A stretch of DNA of 64,000 nucleotides from UBA1941 sp046329555 (GTDB taxonomy: Bacteria; Bacteroidota; Bacteroidia; Chitinophagales; LD1), in assembly GCA_046329555.1 (NCBI GenBank), contig JAXLUK010000002.1, positions 558,001-622,000 on the forward strand, in the 5' to 3' direction. The translations under genes were made by a program, and so were the position numbers. Below the pieces are notes generated by a model that saw nothing but the letters and a program-made list of their open reading frames with translations, made no database searches and was not told where the DNA came from. How positions within the stretch are numbered: the stretch's first letter is position 1; each line of letters opens with the position of its first letter. Positions 1 to 7,722 of this stretch are shown in pieces.

Positions 1-6
1 TCCCCC

Positions 7-21
7 GACCCCATCGGGGTC
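7..21. repeat. GACCCC-ATC-GGGGTC palindrome
   Basis: Perfect 6-bp palindrome with a 3-nt centre, followed by gcatatctgtag. The same palindrome-plus-tail recurs many times in the 13-15 kb array, so this is a solitary or edge copy of that repeat family. Confidence 0.7.
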
Positions 22-78
22 GCATATCTGTAGCGCATATTTGTAAACCGATGCGCCAATTATCATTGGGAATTTTTT

Positions 79-295
79 GGCGTGCCCCCTGCAACCGCCG
101 CGCAGGGTAAAATACATCCGAAAAATTAGCTGGCGGTTTTCGGGGTCGCGCTGTACGCTACAATCTTTTTTGTAGCAGCAGCAATTGACTTACGATGTTT
201 CCAATACACTTTAGCTCACAACTCCTACCGTTCCAACATCGTAAGTCTTTACTGATGCTGCTACAAAAAAGGATTTTCGCTCCCATCGCTCACGC
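79..295 (+). repeat. Structured GC-rich element, copy A
   Basis: This fills most of the gene-free stretch before glyS. The order is a GGCGTGCCCCCT block (79-90), then a stem AACCGCC (93-99) paired with GGCGGTT (132-138), then CGGGGTCGCGCTGT (141-154). A very long hairpin follows (166-270): TTTTTTGTAGCAGCA pairs with TGCTGCTACAAAAAA, and the inner arms acttacgatgt/acatcgtaagt pair again. It ends in a tail close to TCCCATCGCTCACGC. Two other complete copies (12975-13074, 56865-57004) keep the same order of blocks with different stem sequences. It could be a structured RNA, a hairpin-type mobile repeat, or a terminator-like element downstream of leftward glyS. The function is unknown. Confidence 0.6.
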
Positions 296-313
296 TAAGC
301 GCTAGGCCACCAA

Positions 314-1846
314 TCAAAACGACGCTCTTACTTGCTGCAACAACAACACCGGCAAGGCATCCATGGCAATACGCTCCTGCGACATACTGTCGCGATGACG
401 CAACGTTACGGTGTTATCTTCCAACGTTTGATGATCTACCGTGATACAGAAAGGCGTGCCCAAGGCATCCTGCCTGCGGTAACGCTTTCCAATAGAATCT
501 TTTTCGTCGTAAAAACAATAATGGTCGGCGCGCAACAACTGCAATACCTCGCGGGCTTTTTCCGGCAAACCATCTTTCTTCACCAATGGTAAAACCGCTG
601 CCTTAATAGGCGCTAAAAATGCCGGGAACCGCAACACGGTGCGCTCGGTGCCATCAGGCAGTTTTTCCACTTCATAGCTATTGCTCATGACCGCTAAAAA
701 GGTACGGTTCAAACCGATAGACGTCTCAATCACATAAGGCACATAGCTTTCATTCAATTCGTGATCGAAATACTGTAGCTTTTTACCGCTCAGTTCCTGA
801 TGTTGTTTTAAATCAAAATCAGTGCGCGAGTGAATACCTTCAATCTCTTTAAATCCAAACGGGAAATTAAATTGAATATCTACGGCTGCATTGGCGTAAT
901 GCGCCAGTTTTAAATGGTCATAGAACTTTAAATCTGCTTCGCCAAAACCCATGGAGCGATGCCACTTCATGCGCGCTTCCTTCCAGTGCCGGTACCATTC
1001 CATTTCCGTTCCGGGGCGAACGAAGAATTGCATCTCCATTTGTTCAAATTCCCGCGTTCTGAAAATAAACTGGCGCGCTACAATTTCATTTCTAAACGCC
1101 TTGCCCACCTGCGCAATCCCAAAGGGAATGCGCTGCCTGGAAGTATTCAGCACATTAAGAAAATTCACAAAAATGCCCTGAGCGGTTTCCGGACGCAGAT
1201 AGATGGTGTCGCTATCTTCTGCTACCGAACCCATTTGCGTGCTAAACATCAAATTAAACTGACGCACTTCGGTCCAATTGCGCGTGCCGCTGATAGGGCA
1301 GGCAATCTCCAGATCAATAATCAATTGCCGCAGTCCGTCCATATCATTGGCTTCCATGGCCGCTTTAAATCGGGTTTCAGTTTGCTGTAGCTTGTCTTTC
1401 AGGCGCAACACATTCGGATTCGTAGCCATGAACTTGTCGTGATCAAAGGCATCGCCGAATTTTTTCTTCGCTTTCTCCGCCTCCTTGTTCATTTTCTCCT
1501 CCATCTTATCCATGGCCTCTTCAATCAACACATCGGCGCGGTACCGCTTCTTGGAATCTTTATTATCCACCAATGGATCATTAAACGCATCTACGTGCCC
1601 ACTGGCTTTCCACGTTTTCGGGTGCATGAAAATAGCGGCATCGATACCCACGATATTCTCGTTGAGCTGCACCATACTCTTCCACCAATAATCCTGAATG
1701 TTCTTTTTCAATTCAATTCCGTACGGGCCGTAGTCGTACACCGCACCCAGTCCGTCATAAATTTCTGATGACGGAAAAATGAATCCGTATTCCTTACAGT
1801 GAGAAATAATTTCCTGAAAAAAATTCGCCGAATAGGTCTTGCTCAT
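314..1846 (-). CDS. glyS: Glycyl-tRNA synthetase (single-chain, class II)
   Basis: Charges tRNA-Gly with glycine in the cytoplasm. This is the homodimeric single-chain type (510 aa), not the alpha/beta type of E. coli. The N-terminal catalytic core begins ISHCKEYGFIFPSSEIYDG. The motif 2 region reads FRNEI followed by RQFIFRTREFEQMEMQFF, motif 3 is in the stretch around SIGLNRTFLAV, and a C-terminal anticodon-binding domain starts near FPAFLAPIKAAVLPL. The frame is open 13 codons further upstream, but MSKTYSANFF at 1846 matches the usual family start. It is the last gene of a leftward grpE-dnaJ-glyS run, 31 bp after dnaJ. Confidence 0.95.
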   Translation of the reverse strand: MSKTYSANFFQEIISHCKEYGFIFPSSEIYDGLGAVYDYGPYGIELKKNIQDYWWKSMVQLNENIVGIDAAIFMHPKTWKASGHVDAFNDPLVDNKDSKKRYRADVLIEEAMDKMEEKMNKEAEKAKKKFGDAFDHDKFMATNPNVLRLKDKLQQTETRFKAAMEANDMDGLRQLIIDLEIACPISGTRNWTEVRQFNLMFSTQMGSVAEDSDTIYLRPETAQGIFVNFLNVLNTSRQRIPFGIAQVGKAFRNEIVARQFIFRTREFEQMEMQFFVRPGTEMEWYRHWKEARMKWHRSMGFGEADLKFYDHLKLAHYANAAVDIQFNFPFGFKEIEGIHSRTDFDLKQHQELSGKKLQYFDHELNESYVPYVIETSIGLNRTFLAVMSNSYEVEKLPDGTERTVLRFPAFLAPIKAAVLPLVKKDGLPEKAREVLQLLRADHYCFYDEKDSIGKRYRRQDALGTPFCITVDHQTLEDNTVTLRHRDSMSQERIAMDALPVLLLQQVRASF

Positions 1847-1877
1847 AGCCGGCGAATATAGCAAAAGCGCGTGCCGG

Positions 1878-3047
1878 TTATTCAAACATATCCTTTACGC
1901 GGTCAAAAAAACCGCGCTCTACTTTCACGTCTTTCTTTGGCGCAAAGTTCGGTGCATCGCGCAGCTTTTCCAGCAGCTTGGTTTCTTCGGCTGATAAATG
2001 TTGCGGCGTGTACACATGCACCACCACCAACTGATCGCCGCGGCCGTAGCTATTTACCGATGGCAAACCCTTGCCATTGAGGCGCAGTACTTTTCCGGCC
2101 TGTGTGCCTGGCGCAATGCTGATTTTAGCTTTCCCTTCCACGGTAGGCACTTCCACCTTGCAACCTAATGCCGCATCCGCAAAGTTCAGGCGCAGGTTGT
2201 AAATCACATGTTGCCCTTCTATTTCCAGTTCCTTGTGTTCTTCTACTTCAATAGCAATAATCAAATCGCCAGCCGGTCCGCCTTGTTCACCTGCGTTGCC
2301 GCGGCCGCTCATGCTCAGTTGCATGCCGTCCTGTACACCCGCAGGAATGTCAATGCTCAGCGTTTCTTCGCCATACTGCGTCCCTAATCCGTTACAGGTA
2401 GTACATTTCTTGGTGATGGTTTCCCCGGCGCCATTACACTGCGGACAAGTAGTAGTGGTTTGCATTTGGCCCAGCATGGTATTAGTGGTACGGCGCACCA
2501 CACCATTGCCGCCGCACATGGTGCAACGGCCCACCGAGCTGGCGTCTTTAGCGCCACTGCCGTTACAGGTAGCGCAAGGCACATGCTTTTTTACTTTGAT
2601 GGTTTTGTGGGCGCCTTTTACCACTTCGCCCAGATTCATTTTTACGCGTATGCGCAAGTTAGCGCCCTGCCGCCCACGCTGGCGCCTGCGGGAACCGCCG
2701 CCGCCACCGCCAAAAAAGGCGTCGAACGGACTTCCACCGCCGCCGAAGATATCGCCGAAGTTGCGGAAGATATCTTCCATATCCATGTGCTGACCGCCGC
2801 CGTATCCGCCGCCGCCCATTTGTTCGGCCTGATGGCCGTACTGGTCGTAACGCGCCTTGCGCTGCGGATCGCTCAGCACTTCATAAGCCTCTGCAGCTTC
2901 TTTAAATTTTTCTTCGGCCTCTTTGTTGCCCTGGTTGCGGTCGGGATGGTATTTCAACGCCACCTTGCGGTAGGCTTTTTTAATCTCCTCCGCCGATGCC
3001 GATTTCGACACCTCCAGCACCTCGTAGTAATCGCGCTTTTTCGCCAT
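1878..3047 (-). CDS. dnaJ: Chaperone protein DnaJ
   Basis: Co-chaperone that delivers unfolded clients to DnaK and stimulates its ATPase. The 389 aa have all canonical parts in order: J domain with HPD (HPDRNQGN), a Gly/Phe-rich linker (GGGGYGGGQH..., about residues 75-120), and four zinc-binding CxxCxGxG repeats (CATCNGSG, CTMCGGNG, CPQCNGAG, CTTCNGLG). The C-terminal substrate-binding domains follow. It starts 9 bp after the grpE stop, so the two are almost certainly cotranscribed. dnaK is not in the window. Confidence 0.97.
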   Translation of the reverse strand: MAKKRDYYEVLEVSKSASAEEIKKAYRKVALKYHPDRNQGNKEAEEKFKEAAEAYEVLSDPQRKARYDQYGHQAEQMGGGGYGGGQHMDMEDIFRNFGDIFGGGGSPFDAFFGGGGGGSRRRQRGRQGANLRIRVKMNLGEVVKGAHKTIKVKKHVPCATCNGSGAKDASSVGRCTMCGGNGVVRRTTNTMLGQMQTTTTCPQCNGAGETITKKCTTCNGLGTQYGEETLSIDIPAGVQDGMQLSMSGRGNAGEQGGPAGDLIIAIEVEEHKELEIEGQHVIYNLRLNFADAALGCKVEVPTVEGKAKISIAPGTQAGKVLRLNGKGLPSVNSYGRGDQLVVVHVYTPQHLSAEETKLLEKLRDAPNFAPKKDVKVERGFFDRVKDMFE

Positions 3048-3056
3048 AATTCACTG

Positions 3057-3635
3057 TTATTTTCCCACTACCACTTTCGCGAAGCGGATGATTTTATCGT
3101 TCAGGTAATATCCTTTTTCTACTTCATCCACCACCTTGCCCGCCAAATCAGGCGTTGGCGCCGGAATTTCGGTGATGGCTTCATGATGTTCAACATTAAA
3201 CTCCGTTCCTTTGGAAATGATTGGCTTCAATCCTTTTGCTTCCAACGCCTTTTGCAATTTATGCGCAATCAGCTCCATACCTTCGCGCACCGCCGCCACA
3301 TCTGGCGCGGTGGCGGCAGCCTTTACCGCCCGCTCAAAATCATCCAGCACCGGCAACAAATCTTTAATCACGTCCTTTCCGGCGGTCTGAATTAACTCCA
3401 AACGTTCTTTCGCATTCCGCTTCTTGAAATTATCGAAATCGGCGAACAGGCGCAGGTATTTGTCTTTTTGCTCCTCTAATTGCTGCTTCAATTGCTTTAA
3501 CTCGGCATCACGCGGATCCGTTTCCGAGGCCGTAGCATTTTCAATTTCTTCAATAAGGCGCGCACTGTCTTCAGCCGACATTTTTTCCGTTTCGGGTTGT
3601 TGCTCTTCAGGCAAATTGGTGGTATTCTCTTCCAT
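3057..3635 (-). CDS. grpE: Nucleotide exchange factor GrpE
   Basis: Releases ADP from DnaK. The protein is 192 aa from MEENTTNLPEE. It has an acidic Gln/Glu-rich N-terminus, a long coiled coil (about residues 40-75, LKQLKQQLEEQKDKYLRLFA), the conserved DFDNFKKR segment, and a C-terminal beta domain containing VVDEVEKGYYLNDKIIRFAKVVVGK. The reading frame extends upstream to 3689, but that extension is not GrpE-like. First gene of the grpE-dnaJ-glyS run. Confidence 0.95.
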   Translation of the reverse strand: MEENTTNLPEEQQPETEKMSAEDSARLIEEIENATASETDPRDAELKQLKQQLEEQKDKYLRLFADFDNFKKRNAKERLELIQTAGKDVIKDLLPVLDDFERAVKAAATAPDVAAVREGMELIAHKLQKALEAKGLKPIISKGTEFNVEHHEAITEIPAPTPDLAGKVVDEVEKGYYLNDKIIRFAKVVVGK

Positions 3636-3742
3636 GTACTCTAATTTTTTGAGCGCGATAATAGTATCAAATTGTTTGCCAGCAGACAATGTGTCAGCCT
3701 TGAACCCATTAAACCTGGTGCCATTTTCCCTATCTTAGTGGT

Positions 3743-4288
3743 ATGGGGCGAGGTATTTACCAAGTTTTGCTGGCGTTGGCTTTTCTGATTTTTTCCGGAA
3801 AATCAGCACCTTGCGGCACCCCTGCCAGGGAAACTGCGCCCATTACGGTGTACATCTTCCTTTCAGAAACCTGTCCGATTTGCCAAAGCGAAACCATTGA
3901 ACTAAAAGCCCTTTACCGGGAATTTTCTCCCAAAGGCGTTCGTTTCGTAGGATTATTTCCTAACGAAACCGCTTCCGATGCCGCTTCTGTGCGCCGTTTC
4001 GGAAAAAAGTACGACCTTCCGTTCACGCTCCACATCGATTCGGCACAAACCATGACACAACAATTAGGCGCCACCATTACCCCACAGGTTTTTGTAACCA
4101 ATGCCACAGGAACGGTGGTTTATCAAGGGAAAATAGATAATGGTTTCGAGCGGATTGGCCGGCGGCGCAGTGTGGTGACGGCACATTATTTACAATCGGC
4201 ATTGCAACAACTCCTCAACTTACAACTGCCCGATCCGGCTTCTACAGAAGCGGTGGGCTGCTTCATTTCAAAAAACAAAAAACCATAG
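3743..4288 (+). CDS. Exported thioredoxin-fold (redoxin) protein
   Basis: 181 aa with an N-terminal hydrophobic signal segment (LLALAFLIF), then an AhpC/TSA-like thioredoxin fold. The redox motif is SETCPICQSE (CxxC). The later ATITPQVFV carries the cis-proline typical of thioredoxin folds, followed by a GTVVYQGKIDN hairpin. It probably acts outside the cytoplasmic membrane as a thiol-disulfide protein. It ends 2 bp before the next gene, a cytochrome c/copper monooxygenase, so the pair is an operon and the redoxin may maintain or supply electrons to that enzyme. That functional link is inferred. Confidence 0.85.
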   Translation: MGRGIYQVLLALAFLIFSGKSAPCGTPARETAPITVYIFLSETCPICQSETIELKALYREFSPKGVRFVGLFPNETASDAASVRRFGKKYDLPFTLHIDSAQTMTQQLGATITPQVFVTNATGTVVYQGKIDNGFERIGRRRSVVTAHYLQSALQQLLNLQLPDPASTEAVGCFISKNKKP

Positions 4289-4290
4289 CT

Positions 4291-5859
4291 ATGCGGCATT
4301 TTGCACTACTCGTTTTGTTTTGCAGCTTCTTACTAACTGCCGAAGCGCAATCGGTGACTTACAGCGAGCATATCGCGCCCATTATCTACCAGCACTGTAC
4401 CAACTGTCACCGGCCGGGTGAAGTAGCGCCATTTCCACTCACCAATTACACGCAGGTGCAAGCCAACGCCAGTACCATCAAGTATGCCACCAGCATCCGG
4501 TATATGCCACCCTGGAAAGCCGATAAGAATTACCAACGCTATCAGCATGAGAATTTTCTAACCGATGCGCAGATTCAGCAAATCAGCGATTGGGTAGACC
4601 AAGGCACACCACAGGGCAATCCGGCATTAGAGCCGCCACTGCCCGTATTTCCAACAGGGTCGCAAGTGGGTACGCCAGATATGGTGGTATCTTTTGCTCA
4701 GCAATACAAGCACGTAGGAAATAACGTTGATGAGTATCGCTACTTTGTTTTACCGACGAACTTAACCCAAGATCAGGATATCGTAGCCCTGGAAGTTCGT
4801 CCGGGCAATAAACGCGTAGTACACCACACGCTGATTTGGCAAGATACTTCAGGACAGGCCGCTGCGGCAGATGCCGCCACCCCTGAATATGGCTACGAAA
4901 GCGGCGGCAATATTGCCGCTACCATCAACCAGCAGTTGCCAGGCTACGTACCCGGACAAAAACCACAGGTATACACCAATGGCATCGGCATGAAACTGTT
5001 TAAGGGCGCCGACTTGAAGCTACAGATGCACTATGCGCCTACGGCTACCGATGAGTACGACAGCACTTCTATCAACCTATTCTTTGCGCATCAACCGGTA
5101 TCGCGTTATGTAAAAAGCTATGTGATGCTGCCGCTGCCTACAATTCTTACCAATGGCCCTTTTGTGATGCCACCCAATCAGGTAAAAACGTTCCACGGCC
5201 AATACACTGTGCCGCTTAGCGTGAGTATGGTGGGCATTGCGCCGCACATGCACAAGCTGGGTCAGTTCTGGAATATTTTTGCCGTAAAACCTACAGGCGA
5301 TACAGTTCCGCTCATCAATATCAATGAATGGGATTTTAATTGGCAGGGCACGTATTCCTTCCAAAGATTAATTCCACTGCCTGCAGGTAGCGTCATTCAC
5401 GCTACTGCCCGCTACGACAACACCACCGCCAACATCAACAATCCGCACAATCCGCCGGTGACGGTGAGCTGGGGAGAGAAAACATCAGACGAAATGTACT
5501 ACCTGCCGTTGTTGTACCTCGACTATCAGGCTGGCGATGAAAATGTGGTGTTTGAATCACCCAACGGCATTGCTAATGCGGGAATAAAAATGGTGGAAGA
5601 CAAATTGTATCCCATCGCTCCAAATCCCGCAGGCGGAAAAGTTACCATCGGTTTTACGCTGGCAGATGCCAAACGCTTATCGCTACAGGTATTTGACGCT
5701 TCTGGCAAGGAAGTAAAAACGATTTTGAACGACCAGTTTTGTTTACCCGGCCGCCATACCAACGATGTAGATGTAACCACCTGGCCTGCCGGGGTGTATT
5801 CGGTTACCATGCAATATGGCAACCAGCACCAAACCCAGCAATTAGTGGTTAGCCACTAA
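4291..5859 (+). CDS. Secreted cytochrome c / type II copper monooxygenase with T9SS tail
   Basis: 522 aa. It has a signal peptide (to about residue 20) and a c-type heme site CTNCH at residues 36-40 with a distal YMPPW segment. A domain resembling copper type II ascorbate-dependent monooxygenases (peptidylglycine hydroxylase family) follows. All expected copper ligands can be placed: HH at 178-179, H247, HMH at 319-321 and M402 in DEMYY. The last ~80 residues (PIAPNPAGGKVTIGF... to GVYSVTMQYG) are a type A T9SS sorting domain, so the protein is exported and probably surface-attached. The substrate is unknown. The heme domain could feed electrons to copper in place of ascorbate (inference). 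Confidence 0.88.
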   Translation: MRHFALLVLFCSFLLTAEAQSVTYSEHIAPIIYQHCTNCHRPGEVAPFPLTNYTQVQANASTIKYATSIRYMPPWKADKNYQRYQHENFLTDAQIQQISDWVDQGTPQGNPALEPPLPVFPTGSQVGTPDMVVSFAQQYKHVGNNVDEYRYFVLPTNLTQDQDIVALEVRPGNKRVVHHTLIWQDTSGQAAAADAATPEYGYESGGNIAATINQQLPGYVPGQKPQVYTNGIGMKLFKGADLKLQMHYAPTATDEYDSTSINLFFAHQPVSRYVKSYVMLPLPTILTNGPFVMPPNQVKTFHGQYTVPLSVSMVGIAPHMHKLGQFWNIFAVKPTGDTVPLININEWDFNWQGTYSFQRLIPLPAGSVIHATARYDNTTANINNPHNPPVTVSWGEKTSDEMYYLPLLYLDYQAGDENVVFESPNGIANAGIKMVEDKLYPIAPNPAGGKVTIGFTLADAKRLSLQVFDASGKEVKTILNDQFCLPGRHTNDVDVTTWPAGVYSVTMQYGNQHQTQQLVVSH

Positions 5860-5869
5860 GGCCGGATGA

Positions 5870-7177
5870 TTAAATACGCTTGATAGATGCGCCCAGCGCG
5901 TTCAACCGGCCGTCGATATTCTGATAGCCGCGGTCGATTTGATCGATATTATTGATCACAGATTTCCCTTCGGCTGACAGCGCTGCAATCAGCAGCGATA
6001 CGCCGGCTCGAATATCCGGTGAGCTCATCGTAATGCCGCGCAATGGATATTCGCGATTGATGCCGATTACACTGGCGCGATGCGGATCACACAACGTAAT
6101 CTGCGCGCCCATATCAATCAGTTTATCTACAAAGAACAACCGCGATTCAAACATTTTCTGATGAATCAAAACCGGTCCTTTTGCCTGTGTGGCAACTACC
6201 AAAACAATACTGATCAAATCAGGCGTGAACAGCGGCCACGGTCCGTCGGCAACGGTAAGAATGGAGCCATCAATAAACCTTGAAATTTCATAGCGCTCCT
6301 GTGCCGGAATGTGAATGTCATCGCCGCGGAATTCCATCCGAATACCTAACTTTTGGAATACCGACGGAATATTTCCCAAATGTTCAATGCCGCAGTTTTT
6401 TACGGTTATTTCAGACTGCGTCATAGCGGCCAGACCAATGAAAGAACCGATTTCAATCATGTCGGGCAACATACGGTGTTCTGTTCCGCCTAAAACCTTT
6501 ACCCCTTCGATATACAGCAAATTTGAACCGATGCCCGAAATTTTTGCGCCCATGCGGTTGAGCATATTGCACAACTGTTGCAGATACGGTTCACAAGCAG
6601 CATTATAAATAGTTGTTTTTCCTTCTGCCATAGCTGCGGCCATCACAATATTCGCTGTGCCGGTAACCGATGGCTCATCCAATAGAATGTAGGCGCCATG
6701 CAGGTTCTGAGCTTCAATCGAATAAAAACTTTCTTTGGAGTCGTAGTTGAATTTTACCCCCAGTTTTTCAAAACCCAGGAAGTGCGTATCCAGCCGTCTG
6801 CGGCCAATTTTATCGCCCCCGGGCTTGGGCATGTATGCCTTTTTGAAGCGCGATAACAGCGGCCCGATAATCATCACAGAGCCGCGCAGCGCAGCGCCTT
6901 TCTTCCTGAATTCATCGGTTTGCAGGAACTCCAGATTGATGGCATCGGCCTGAAAGGTATAGGTGTCCGCACTCAGTCGTTCTACCTTCACCCCCAAATC
7001 CTTCAAAATATCAATCAGCAAATTGACATCCCGTATATCGGGCACATTGCTGATGGTCATTTTTTCAGAAGTCAGCAATACAGCCGATAAAATCTGCAGC
7101 GCCTCATTTTTTGCGCCCTGTGGAATAATATCACCGCGGAGCTTTTTTCCGCCAATTACTTCAAACGCGTTACTCAT
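5870..7177 (-). CDS. murA: UDP-N-acetylglucosamine 1-carboxyvinyltransferase (Cys-to-Asp type)
   Basis: First committed step of peptidoglycan synthesis: transfers enolpyruvate from PEP to UDP-GlcNAc in the cytoplasm. At 435 aa it is a normal MurA length, with the duplicated inside-out alpha/beta barrel. It starts MSNAFEVIGGKKLRGDI and keeps the N-terminal PQGAKNEAL substrate-binding segment. The loop normally reading PGGC reads PGGDKIGRRRLD, so residue 122 is Asp where E. coli has Cys115, the residue alkylated by fosfomycin. Asp-type MurAs are active and fosfomycin-insensitive in other bacteria. It is divergent from the DUF4293 gene across 52 bp. Confidence 0.96.
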   Translation of the reverse strand: MSNAFEVIGGKKLRGDIIPQGAKNEALQILSAVLLTSEKMTISNVPDIRDVNLLIDILKDLGVKVERLSADTYTFQADAINLEFLQTDEFRKKGAALRGSVMIIGPLLSRFKKAYMPKPGGDKIGRRRLDTHFLGFEKLGVKFNYDSKESFYSIEAQNLHGAYILLDEPSVTGTANIVMAAAMAEGKTTIYNAACEPYLQQLCNMLNRMGAKISGIGSNLLYIEGVKVLGGTEHRMLPDMIEIGSFIGLAAMTQSEITVKNCGIEHLGNIPSVFQKLGIRMEFRGDDIHIPAQERYEISRFIDGSILTVADGPWPLFTPDLISIVLVVATQAKGPVLIHQKMFESRLFFVDKLIDMGAQITLCDPHRASVIGINREYPLRGITMSSPDIRAGVSLLIAALSAEGKSVINNIDQIDRGYQNIDGRLNALGASIKRI

Positions 7178-7199
7178 GCGGTGAAAGTCAGGCTTTTTT

Positions 7200-7207
7200 T
7201 ACTTTCG
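7200..7207 (+). promoter_or_regulatory. Possible -7 promoter element (TACTTTCG)
   Basis: Near match to the Bacteroidota TAnnTTTG -7 motif, 22 nt before the DUF4293 start and inside the 52-bp murA divergence. No convincing -33 TTTG is seen. Confidence 0.35.
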
Positions 7208-7229
7208 CGCTTCATTCAGTTTTCTACAA

Positions 7230-7685
7230 ATGATACAACGCAAGCAAACGCTGTTCTTAATTTGCTCCATTATTCTTCTGGCCGGCTATTTGTGGTCTCC
7301 TGTAATCAGGCTCGAAGGCCCCGGTATTGTAAATCATGTGCGGGCATGGGAAATGAATTACAATGTAGGCTTCCCGGTAATTGGTCATTACTTCGTGTAT
7401 CTGATTGCTATTGCCGCCGGTATTTCGATGGGGCTCAATCTGATTACCATTTTTCTGTACAACCGCCGCCGACTTCAGTACGCTTTGTGCTTACTGGCTA
7501 TAATCCCGGCCTTATTTTGCTTCTTCTACGTTTATTATAACTGGGCCACCAAGGATTCTGTTTTAGATACTATTTTCTATTACGGAAATATTACCCCCTG
7601 GGCAGCAGTAATTTGTATGGCGCTGGCGGCGATCAGCATCCGCAGCGATGAAGCCCTGCTTCGCGACAGCGAGCGCCTGCGCTAA
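7230..7685 (+). CDS. DUF4293 family membrane protein
   Basis: 151 aa with four hydrophobic segments: LFLICSIILLAGYLW, FVYLIAIAAGISMGLNLITIF, ALCLLAIIPALFCFFYVYY and ITPWAAVICMALAAISI. The MIQRKQT start and the final short charged tail fit the Bacteroidota-specific DUF4293 family. Function unknown; an inner-membrane location is predicted. It is divergent from murA and 37 bp ahead of icmF. Confidence 0.85.
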   Translation: MIQRKQTLFLICSIILLAGYLWSPVIRLEGPGIVNHVRAWEMNYNVGFPVIGHYFVYLIAIAAGISMGLNLITIFLYNRRRLQYALCLLAIIPALFCFFYVYYNWATKDSVLDTIFYYGNITPWAAVICMALAAISIRSDEALLRDSERLR

Positions 7686-7722
7686 TACCCTGCACTAGCC
7701 GCTTTTCCTTATTTTAGCCGCG

